In this document: positions 41,101 to 53,100 of the stretch, one piece after another | How the letters are laid out: every line of letters starts with the position of its first letter | Numbering within the stretch: the stretch's first letter is position 1 | Origin: Kiritimatiellia bacterium | GTDB taxonomy: Bacteria; Verrucomicrobiota; Kiritimatiellia; CAIQIC01; JAGNIJ01 | DNA: 64,000 nt | Reading direction: 5' to 3' | Assembly (NCBI GenBank): GCA_018001225.1 | Contig: JAGNIJ010000014.1 | Coordinates: 19,404 to 83,403, forward strand | Program-made: the position numbers and the translations under genes | Notes under the pieces: generated by a model | The model's input: only the letters and a program-made list of their open reading frames with translations | What the model was told of the DNA's origin: nothing | Database searches by the model: none

Positions 41101-44100
41101 ACGGCGACGGGGGTGTTCAGTCATGCGCGATCGGGGATGACGGCGGGGACGTTGATATATTACAGGAGCTATGCGGTAAACAGCATGGGGACGGGATATT
41201 CGCCGGACGGGACGTTCTGGACGGTGCCAAACGCGCCGACGGCGCAGGCGGCGACGGCCGTGGGAGGCTTCTCGTTCAGCGCGAACTGGTCGACGACGAC
41301 GGGGGCAACGAACTACCTGCTGGACGTTTCGACAGCGTCGGGATTCACGAGTTATATCGGCGGCTACAGCAATCGCCTGGCGGGGACCGCCACAACACTG
41401 TCGGTAACGGGCTTGGCGCAGGGAACGGCGTACTACTACCGGTTGCGCGCGCAGAACAGCGGCGGGACGAGTACGAACTCGGGTGCGATAACCGTGTCCA
41501 CGATACCGGCGGCGCCGACGGCACAAGCCGCGACCACGATCGCGGGTTCATCGTTCAGCGCGAACTGGAGCGCGTCCACGGGGGCGACGAATTACCTGCT
41601 GGATGTATCGACGGCCTCGGGGTTCGCGAGTTACGTCGGCGGCTATAGCAATCGCCTGGCGGGAGCCGCGACGACGCTGTCGGTGACCGGTTTGGCGCAA
41701 GGGACGGTCTATTACTACCGGTTGCGCGCGCAAAACAGCGGCGGAACAAGCACGAACTCGGGAACGATCTCGCTCACCACGCTGGCGCTGCCGACGTTGA
41801 CCGCGCCTGCGGTCGCGTCCATTACCTCGACCGGGGCCACGCTGGGCGCGACGGTGACGACGAACGGCGGGGCGTCGCTGACGGCGCGAGGCACCGTGTG
41901 GGGGACGAGCGCGAGCCCGACGGGCAACGCGCTGGCGGAGGGCGGAACCGTGACAGGGGCGTACAGCCACGCGCGGACGGGAATGACGCCGGGTACGTTG
42001 ATCTACTATCGTGGCTATGCGATCAACAGTGTGGGGACCAACTATTCCGCGGACGGGACGTTCTGGACGGTGCCGCTGCCCCCGGATGGCAAGCCGGGCT
42101 CCTCGATCACGGTGTCGAGTTTCCTGGCCAACTGGACGAATTCCATCGGGGCAACGAACTACCTGCTGGACGTGTCCACGTCGAGCACGTTCGCGGCCTA
42201 CGTTTCGGGGTACCAGAACCTGACCGTGGGCGGCGCGACAAACCGGTCGGTGACGGGGTTAAGCGCCGGCGCGGCGTACTACTATCGTGTGCGTGCGCAG
42301 AACAGCGGGGGAGTGAGCGAGAACTCGAAGACGACGACGGTATGGACGCTGCCGGTCGCGCCGGCGATCCTCCCGGCCACGAACGTGACTACGATCAGCT
42401 TTCACGCCAACTGGTTGTCCGTGACGGGGGCCACCAACTACCGGCTGGACGTGACCCCTGGCGACTCGTTCACCAACTATGTCTCGGGATACCAGAATCG
42501 AAGCGCGGGCAATGTGCTGACGTATCCCGTGACGGGATTGGTGGCGGGGACTCGTTATCTCTACCGGGTACGGGCATATAACACCGGGGGCTACAGCGGC
42601 TACTCTGGCACGAGCACGGTCTGGACGGTGCCGGAGGCGCCGACGGCCCAGCCGGCGACTGCGATTGCAGGGACCTCCTTTGCCGCGAACTGGTTGGCCG
42701 CGACGGGAGCGACGAACTATCTGCTGGACGTCTCGACGGCACCGGCCTTCACAAACCACACGGCTGGCTACAGCAACCGACTGGCCGGAACCGCGACGAC
42801 GCTGTCTGTGACGGGCCTGGCCCAGGGGACGGTGTACTATTACCGTCTGCGCGCGCAAAACAGCGGCGGCACGAGCACGAACTCGGATGCGATTATGCTC
42901 ACCACGTTCGCGCTGCCGACTTTGACGACGCCGAGCGTATCCTCCATCGGCCCCACGGGGGCGACACTGGGCGCGACGGTGAGCGGCGACGGCGGCGCTG
43001 CGCTGACGGCGCGCGGGACGGTGTGGGGGACAGATGCCAGCCCGGCGGGGAACGCGTTGGCGGAAGGCGGAACCGCAACGGGCGTGTACAGCCACGCACG
43101 AACGGGGATGACCCCGGGCACGCTGATCTATTACCGCGGGTACGCGATCAACAGCGTGGGCACGAATTACTCGGAGGACGGGAACTTCTGGACCGTTCCC
43201 AGTGCGCCGACGATACAGGCCGCCACCAATGCCTCCGAAACGAGTTTCCATGCCAATTGGCTCACCGCGACCGGCGCAACAGGCTATCGGTTGGACGTGT
43301 CCACGAGCGACTCGTTCGCGGATTTTGTGTCCGGATTCCAGGATGTGGACGCGGGCAGTGCGACGACCTGGCCGGTGACGGGACTGGTGGCGGGAACGCC
43401 GTACTACTATCGAGTGAGGGCGGTCAACAGCGGAGGAACGAGCGCGAACTCGGGGACGAACGCGGTGTGGACGCTTCCCCTGCCGCCCGCGGTGAAGCCG
43501 GGCTCCTCGATCACGGCGTCGAGTTTCCTCGCCAACTGGACGAACTCGGTGTCGGCGACGAACTACCTGCTGGACGTGTCCACGTCGAGCACGTTCGCGG
43601 CCTACGTTTCGGGGTATCAGAACCTGGTCGTGGGCAACGCGACGAACCGGTCGGTGACGGGATTGAGCACCGGGTCGGTGTACTACTACCGGGTGCGGGC
43701 GCAGAATGGCGGCGGTGTCAGCGGGGATTCAAAGACGACGACGGTATGGACGATCCCGCCGGCGCCCGTCGTGCAAGCCGCCACCAACATAACGGCCATC
43801 GGTTTTTACGCGAACTGGTCGGCCTCCACCGGCGCCACGGGCTACCGGTTGGACGTATCCACAAGCGCCGCCTTCACCGTGTACGTTTCGGGGTTCCAGA
43901 ATTTAAGCGTGGGTAATGTGACGACTCGGTCCGTGACGGGCCTCGTGGCGGGTACCCCGTATTATTATCGAGTGCGGGCGTCGAACAGCGGCGGCACCAG
44001 CGGGAACTCGCAGACGGCAGCGGTGACCACGCTGACGCTACCCGTGTTGACGGCGCCGACAGCGGGCTCGATTACCTCGACAGGCGCGACGCTGGGGGCC

Positions 44101-47100
44101 ACGGTGACCGGTGACGGCGGAGCCTCGCTGACGGCGCGCGGGACGGTGTGGGGGACGAGCGCGAGTCCGACGGAGAACGCGTTGGCGGAGGGCGGCACGG
44201 CGACGGGGGTGTTCAGCCACGCGCGGATCGGGATGACGCCGGGAACGCTGATCTACTACCGCGGCTACGCGATCAACAGCGTGGGAACGAACTACTCGGC
44301 GGACGGGAGTTTCTGGACGGTGCCGACCGCGCCGACGGCGCAGGCCGCGACCTCGATCGCCGGAAACTCGTTTGAGGCGAACTGGTCAACCGCGATGGGG
44401 GCGACGAACTACCTGCTGGACGTCTCGACGGCGTCGGCCTTCACGAACTACGTGGCGGGCTACAGCGGCCGGCTGGCGGGGGACATGACCACGCTGTCGG
44501 TGACGGGCCTGGCCCAGGGGACGGTGTATTACTATCGGTTGCGCGCGCAGAACAGCGGCGGCATCAGTACCAACTCGGGAACGATTTCGCTCACGACACT
44601 GGCCCTGCCGACGTTGAGCGCGCCGACGGCGGCCTCCATGACCTCGACAGGGGCGACGCTGGGAGCAACGGTGACCGTTGACGGCGGGGAGACGTTGACG
44701 GCACGCGGGACGGTATGGGGCGCGGGCGCGAGCCCGACGGGGAACGCGCTGGCGGAAGGAGGGACGGCGACGGGGGTGTTTTCGCACGCGCGCTCGGGGA
44801 TGACGCCGGGGACGCTGATCTACTTCCGGGGCTATGCCGTGAATGGAGCGGGGACGGGCTATTCCGCGGATGGAACTTTCTGGACGGCGCCGAACGCGCC
44901 GACGGCGCAGGAGGCGACCTCCGTTGCCGGCGCGTCGTTCAGCGCGAACTGGGCGGCGGCGACGGGGGCGACGAATTACCTGGTGGACGTTTCGACGGCA
45001 TCGGGGTTCACGAATTATGTGGCCGGATACGACGGGCGGGTGGCGGGGAACGTGACGACGCTGCCGGTAACGGGCTTGATTCAGGAGACCGTGTACTACT
45101 ACCGGCTGCGGGCGCAGAACAGCGGAGGGACGAGCACGAATTCGGGAACGATTTCGGCGACGACCTACGCGTTCCCCATCCTGACCTCACCGACGGCGTC
45201 GTCCATCAGCACCACCGGGGCGACGCTGGGCGCCACCGTGACGTCGGCCGGAGGCACGGCGTTGACGTCCAGGGGAACGGTGTGGGGCACGTCCGCGAAC
45301 CCTACGGGGAACGTGCTGGCCGCGGGCGGAACCGCGACGGGGGCGTTCAGCCATGCGCGGACGGGGATGACGCCGGGGACGCTGATCTACTACCGCGGGT
45401 ACGCGGTCAATAGCGTAGGTACGGGGTACTCGCCGGACGGGACGTTCTGGACGGTGCCGAGCGCGCCGACGGCCCAGGCGGCGACCAACGCGACAGGAGC
45501 GAGCTTCTGGGCCACCTGGTCGGCGGCGACGGGCGCGACGAATTACCTGCTGGATGTATCGACGGCCTCGGGCTTCACGAGTTACGCGGGCGGCTACAGC
45601 AATCGCCTGGCGGGCAATGTAACTACGCTGTCGGTAACGGGCCTGGCGCAGGGAACGGTCTATTACTACCGGTTGCGGGCGCAGAACAGCGGCGGTACGA
45701 GCACAAACTCGGGAACGATCTCGCTCACGACGCTGGCCCTGCCCGCGTTGAGTTCTCCGACGGCGGCCTCGATTACTTCGACCGGAGCCACGCTGGGGGC
45801 AACGGTGGCGACGAACGGCGGAGCGGCACTGACGGTGCGAGGCACCGTGTGGGGGACGAGCGCCAGCCCAACGGGGAACGCGCTGGCGGAAGGGGGCACG
45901 GCGACCGGGGCGTACAGCCATGTGCGGACGGGGATGACGCCGGGCACGCTGATCTACTACCGCGGTTACGCGGCGAACAGCGTGGGAACGAACTACTCGG
46001 CGGACGGGACATTCTGGACGGTACCGAACGCGCCGACGGCCCAGGCGGCGACGTCCATCGCGGGCGTGTCGTTCAGCGCGAATTGGAGCGCGGCGACGGG
46101 CGCGACGAATTACCTGCTGGATGTTTCGACGGCCTCGGGCTTTACGAGTTACGCGGGTGGCTACAGCAATCGCCTGGCGGGGAACGTCACGACGCTGTCC
46201 GTGACGGGCCTGGCGCAGGGAACGGTCTATTATTACCGGTTGCGGGCGCAGAACAGCGGCGGTACGAGCACAAACTCGGGAACGATCTCGCTCACGACGC
46301 TGGCCCTGCCCGCGTTGAGTTCTCCGACGGCGGTCTCGATTACTTCGACCGGAGCCACGCTGGGGGCAACGGTGACGACCAACGGCGGGGCGGCGCTGAC
46401 GGCGCGCGGGACGATGTGGGGGACGGGCGCGAGCCCGATCGGGAACGCGCTGGCGGAAGGGGGCACGGCGACGGGGGCGTACAGCCACGCGCGGACGGGG
46501 ATGACGCCGGGCACGCTGATCTACTACCGCGGTTACGCGGCGAACAGCGTGGGGACGAACTACTCGGCGGACGGGACGTTCTGGACGGTGCCGAATGCGC
46601 CGACGGCCCAGGCGGCGACGAATGTTTCTTCGACCCGGTTCTGGGCAAATTGGACGGCGGCGACGGGAGCGACGAACTACCTGGCGGACGTGTCAATGGC
46701 GTCGGGGTTTACGAGTTTCGTGGCGGGATATAGCAATCGCCTGGCGGGGAATGTAACCACGCTGTCGGTGACGGGCCTGTCGCAGGGGACAGTGTATTAC
46801 TACCGGCTGCGTGCGCAGAACAGCGGCGGCACGAGCACGAACTCGGGCGTGATCACGGTATCCCCGGCCGACCTGATCGTGGCGGGCCGGGTGACCAACT
46901 CGATCAGCGGCGCCGGGGTGGACGGGGTCACTCTTTCCTTCTCGGGCGGAGAGGGCGACGTGGAGAGCGCCGGCGGCGGCTGGTACAGCAACGCGGTGGC
47001 TTGGGCGTGGAGCGGGACCGTGAGCCTGGCGTATTCGCAAGGCGGAAGCTTCAGCCCGCCGGGGCGCGGGTATACCAGCCTGACGAGCGACCGGCTGGCG

Positions 47101-50100
47101 GAGTCGTATGCCTGGATTCCGCCCGACCCGGTCATCAGCGGCCGCGTGACGAATAACCTGACCGGGGCGGGCATCAGCGGGGTCACCGTTTCGTTCTCCA
47201 GCGGCGGCGGCGAGGCGGTCACGTCCAGCGAGGGGTGGTACAGCAATGCGGTGCCGCGGGGCTGGAGCGGGACGGCGATGGCGGCCCATCCGCACGCCGG
47301 ATCGTTCCTGCCCGCGGACCGGTCCTACACGGCGGTTACGAACGATCAACCGGCGCAACATTATGGATGGACGCCGCCGGACGTCTCGATCGAGGGGCAA
47401 GTCATCAACGAGGACACGGAAGCCGGCGAGGACGGCGTCACGGTCACGTTCTCGGGCGGACTGGGGAGCGTGACCACGAGCAACGGCGGGTACTACGGGC
47501 GCGTGGTGGGCTACGGGTGGACGGGAACAGTGACGCCCTCGCATTCCACTCCCCATGGGCCGGGGAGCATGACGCCCACGAACCGGAGTTACTCGGCGAT
47601 CACGGGGACGCAAACCGGGCAGGATTTCTCGTGGAAGCCGCCCTATGTGCCGGGCACGCGCTACGTTTCGCTGACGGGCCTCAACGAGCATCCGTACACG
47701 AACTGGATCATGGCGGCGCGCGACATCCAGACGGCGGTGAACGCTTCGGGGCCGGGGGATGAGATCGTCGTCGCGGATGGAACCTACGACATCGTGGCCG
47801 GGATTCGTGTCTACAAGCCCATCACGATCCGGAGCGTCAACGGGCCGCTATGGTCCACGGTGCGATGGATCGGCAATGTGCTCAAGGGCCAGAACTCCTG
47901 CATGTTCCTGGTCATGACCAATGCGGTTCTGGATGGTTTCACGATTCAAAACGGAAGGCTTCGCACGGATGTGCCGTTCCAGGGGGGATCGAAGGCCGGT
48001 GGTGTGACGGCAGGCAATGGGGCGGAGATTCGCAACTGCATCATCAGCGGCCACAATGCGCAGACCCTGAACATCGGCGGGGGTGCGGGGGGCATCAGTC
48101 TCTACAACAGCTCGAAGGCCGTGAATTGCATTATTTACGGCAACGTGGCGAGGGACACGATCACGAGATCGGGCGGCGGAGTCCGGCTGGAAAGCGGCTC
48201 GCGGCTGGTCAACTGCGTGGTATATGGCAATCGGATAACCCCGGTCATGGGCTTTGCCATTGGAGCCGGGGGCGTGTTCCAGTCGGGGTCGGGTCCGGTG
48301 TATGTCGAGAACTGCATCGTGTGGGGTAATAGCTATGGCTACGGCGGTCCGCTGCAGCAGAGCGTTTCGCCGAACCTGTTCTCGGAAAATGGGCAGATGT
48401 ACGTGCGTTACTGCTGTTACCAGAATGCCACGGACATCCAGACTCCGCTCGCGTCGTTCTCTGCCAACCCCCTGTTCCTCGATGCCCCCGGCGGCGATTA
48501 CCGCGTGGCGGAGGAGTCCTGGTGCATCAACGGGGGCCTCGACGAGTACAACGACCTGGCCGGCGACATCGCGGCGAACGCCCGGAAGATCGGGACCATC
48601 GACGTCGGGGCGTATGAGTTCACGGGTCCGCGCCCGCGTATCCTGGGCCGCGTCACGCACGAGGACACCGGGGCGGGCGTGGACGGGGTGACTGTGGAGT
48701 TCACGGGGGGCGTGAGCAACGCGGTCACGTCCGGAGGCGGGTACTACAGCCGCATCGTGGAAAGCGGCTGGGGCGGGACCGTGACGCCCGACTATGCCAC
48801 GGGTTCGTTCACGCAGCCGGCGAGCCGCGTGTATGGCAGCGTGACGGCGGATCAGCGGGAGCAGGATTATGTATGGACGCCGCCGGATCCCGACGTCGCC
48901 GGGCAGATCACGCACTACTTCACCGGTGCGGGGCTGGATGGGTGGGCGGTCAGCTTCCCGGGCCTGCCGTCGGTCGAGACCAGCGGAGGCGGTTATTACA
49001 CGCTGACGGTTCCTCGGCATTACACGGGTACGGCCACCGTGAGCCATGCCCTTGGCGGAACCTACAGCCCGTCTGAGCGAGTTTACTCGGATCAGCGGGT
49101 TCCCCTCGCGGCCGAGAACTTCCAGTGGATTCCGCCGACCCGCGCCATCATCGGCCGCGTGGTCAATCATTACACGGGGGCCGGTGTGGAAAGCGTGACG
49201 GTGAGCTTCTCCGCCGGGGGCGGCGCCAGCGTGGCGACCGGCACCGAGGGCTATTACACGGGCCAGGTTTACTACGCGTGGAGCGGCCGGGCCACGCCCA
49301 CGAAGGCCGGCGGCGTCTTCAGCCCGATCGCGAGCCGGGATTACCAGAACGTGACCTCGGATCAGCTCGCGCAGAATTATACCTGGGTGCCGGACAATCC
49401 AGCGATCTCCGGCCGGGTGACCAACACCGTTACGGGGGCGGGGGCCGACGGGCTCACGGTGAGTTTCAGCGGGCTCGGTGACGCCATCACCAGCAACGGC
49501 GGGTACTACGGCTTCGTCGTGGGTTATGGCTGGAGCGGAACCGGCGTCGCTTCCGGCGCCGTGGGGACGGTCGCGCCGTCGTCCCGCGGCTACACGAACC
49601 TGATCGCCGGCGTCAGCGCGCAGGATTACGGGTGGACACCGCCGGAGCGCACGGTGGCGGGCCGGGTGACGGACGTGGATACCGGCGCGGGGCTGGGCGG
49701 GGTGACGGTGGCGTTCGCTCCGACTGGCGGCGGGGTGGAGACGCTGGGCAGCGGTTACTTCACGCAGACGCTGTATTACGGCTGGAGCGGCTCGCTGACC
49801 CCGTCCCGGGCGGGCGGCACGTTCGATCCGACGAATCGCAGTTTCACCGTGCTGGACCATCGGACGGGCGAGGACTTTGGTTACAGGGCGGATCGGACCC
49901 TCTCCGGCCGCGTGACGGACCTGGACTCCGGGGCGGGGATGGATGGCATCACGCTGACGCTATCCGGGGCGGCCGGCAGCACGGTCACCACGAATGGCGG
50001 GTACTTTGATCTGGCGGTGACGTACGGGTGGAGCGGCTCCCTGACCGCGTCGTTCACCAACGGCAGTTTCAATCCCGCGAGCCGGGTCTACAGCGCGCTG

Positions 50101-53100
50101 GCCACCAACGCCGCGAGCCAGGATTTCGTCTGGCGCCGGCCGAGGACGATCACGGGCCGGGTGGTCAACCAGTACACCGAGGGGGGCTTGGACGGCGTCC
50201 TGGTGAGCGCGGCGGGCGCGGGAAGCGGCGTGACAGCGAGCGGCGGGTACTACCGCCTGGACGTGCTCTACGGGTGGAGCGGACGGGTGACGCCCAGCCA
50301 GGGCAATTCGACCTTCACCCCGGGCTACCGGGACTACAGCAACGTCACCGCGGACTTCACCAACCAGGACTACGACTGCGCGCCGGCCGATCCGCGCCTC
50401 ATCGGCCGGGTCACGAACCGGTACACCGGGGCGGGCGTATCGGGCGTGACCGTGACGCTTTCCGGCGGCGGGGGCCAGACGGCGACGGGCCCCGGCGGGT
50501 ACTTCACCCAGACCGTGTTCTACGGGTGGAGCGGCCAGGCCACTCCGTCGTACGCGCTGGGGACGTTTGATCCTTCCGTGTCCGGCTTTACGAATGTCGT
50601 CGTGGATCAATCGGGGCTGGCCTATGCCTGGACGCCGCCGGCCCGCTGGATCGCGGGTGTGGTGACCAACGAGGACAGCGGCGTGGGCGTGGAAGGCATC
50701 TCGCTCGATTTCGCGAACGCCCCGGCGGGCCCGTCCGTCACGGACGCGAGCGGCGCGTACACGCAGGAAGTGTACTACGGCTGGAGCGGCGCCGCGGTGG
50801 CGACCTGTTCGGAGGGCACGCTCGTGCCCGCGGGCCGGACGTACGGCGCCGTCACGAGCAATCTGGCGGGAGAAAATTATTCCTGGAAACCGCCCCGCGA
50901 TATTTCGGGCCGCGTTACGAACACGCTGACAGGGGAAGGGGTGGATGGGGTGTGGCTGACCGGGACGGGGAGTGAAACCAACCTCACGGCCGGCGGCGGC
51001 TATTACTACCTATCGGTGACCCAGGGCTGGACCGGCCGCGTGACGCCGGGCTTCGCCTCGGGCGGGTTCCAGCCCGCCTATCGCGACTACAGCGCTGTCA
51101 GCGAGGATCAGCCGGACCATGATTATGGGTGGAGTCCGGCTCCCGTCATCTCGGGCCAGGTCCGGCACCAGTACACGGACGAGGGCGTGGCCGGCGTCAC
51201 CATCTCCTTCTCCGGCGGACAGGGCGTCGCCGTGACGACGAACGGCGGCTGGTACAGCCGCGCGGTGGCCTACGACTGGAGCGGGACAGCCACGCCGGGC
51301 TACACGAGCGGTTCCTTCACCTCGCTTCCCAGTCGCGCTTACAGCCACGTGATCGAGGACCAGGCCGGCCAGGATTACATCTGGACGCCGCCCGATCCGG
51401 TGATTTCGGGCCGGGTCACCCTGCTGGACACGGGAGCGGGCGTGGACGGCGCGGTCGTGGTCTTTTCGGGCGGCGCCGGAAGCGTCACGAGTGCGGTGGG
51501 CGGATATTACAGCCGGAGTGTGCCCCGGGGCTGGAGCGGCGCGGCGGTTCCGGAAACCGCCGCCGGGGGCACGTTCAGCCCCGCGACGTCCAGTTACGTG
51601 AATGTCACCGAGGATTACGCGGATGAAGACTACGTGTGGACCTCGCCCGACGTGCAGATTTCGGGCCGCGTGACCAACTCGGCGCTGGGGACCGGCGTGT
51701 CCGGCGCGACCGTGACGGCGATGGGCCAGGACAGCGACCTGACCGTCGCGGACGGGAGTTACACGCTGGTCGTGCCACGCGGCTGGAGCGGCGAGGTGAA
51801 CGTCAGTTACGTCGGGGGAGTCCTGGTGCCCTCCTCGCGAACGTACACGAATGTCAGCACCTACCTGTCCGGCCAGAATTACTCCTGGACGCCGAGCGAC
51901 ACGACCATTTCGGGCCGGATCACCGACTCGATCACCGGCATGGGCGTGGACGGCCTTACCGTCGGGTTCAGCGGGGACCAGGGCGAGAGCGTCACGGCGG
52001 GCGGCGGGTATTACAGCAAGGCGGTGGAATTCAACTGGAGCGGCCGCGTCACGCCGCAGAGCGGTTCGGGTACGTTCGCGCCCGCCTATCGCGACTACAG
52101 CCAGGTGCGGACGGAACAGGCCGGGCAGAATTACGTGTGGACCCCGGCGGCTTCGGCGGGCGACCGCTACGTCTCGCCGAACGGCTCGTGCGCGTATCCC
52201 TACACCAACTGGGCGACGGCCTCGACCAATATCCACTGGGCGTTGACCGTCGCCAACGCGGGCGAGTCGGTATGGGTGAGCAACGGGACGTACGGCGTGG
52301 TGTCGCCCCTGGTGGTCAATAAGGCCATCTGGCTGCGGAGCGCGAACGGGGCGGAGGCAACGGTGCTGCGGCGGTCGGGCTCCAACGCGTGCGCCGTGGT
52401 GCAGGTCAGCAACGGCAACGCCAAGGTCAGCGGATTCACGATTCGCGACGGGCAGTCGGCGGTGGGGGCGGGGGCCACGCTCTACGCCGGCTACCTGTTC
52501 AACAGTATCGTCCGGGACAACGCGGGGGCCGGCGTCGCGATGGGGGCGTCCCTGTCGGCCCGCATGGCGAACTGCCTGGTCATCGGTAATACCGCGGGAG
52601 GCATCGCAGGGAATGGCGTGGTCGTCAATTGCACGGTGGCGACCAACGGGGGCAGCCCGGCCATCCAGGCGGCCCGGGTTTATAATTCGATCAGCGACGG
52701 CGCGGTCAGTAGTCCGGAAATTCAATATACCCTGGCGCCCGTTGTCTATGCGGGATCGGGTAATCTGACGGGCGACCCGCTCTTGGTCGATCCCTCCGCC
52801 GGCGACTACCGGCTCCAACACGATTCCCCCTGCCGGGACGCCGGGCGCAATTTCTACAACACGCTGCCGGACGACCTCGACGGGAATCCCCGCATCTTCA
52901 GCGAGATCGACATGGGCGCCTACGAGACCGAACCGGACACGGGCCTGGCGGTCGCGCTCTTGAGCGATCCGAATCCCCTGCCGCTCGGCGAGTGGCTCCG
53001 TTTCGACATCCACGTCCTGAACAACGGCCCGAACCCGGCGGAGGGCGTGGCCGTATCCGGCGTGCTGACCGGCATCGTCTACCAGAGCAACAGCGTCGGG

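Noticed and set aside
40936..46865. Long tandem repeats considered as a CRISPR array
   Set aside because: The units are about 255-570 bp, coding, in frame and without short identical repeats with unique spacers; no cas genes are present.
47655..48625. The beta-helix segments as active pectate lyase or polysaccharide lyase domains
   Set aside because: The parallel beta-helix repeat pattern is visible, but no catalytic Asp/Lys/Arg set of a lyase family could be identified; more likely structural.
47848..49860. A minus-strand frame of 670 residues, and similar ones at 58691-60715 and 60755-62257
   Set aside because: Same reasoning: shadows of GC-rich repeat coding sequence, with no recognisable motif and no start signal.
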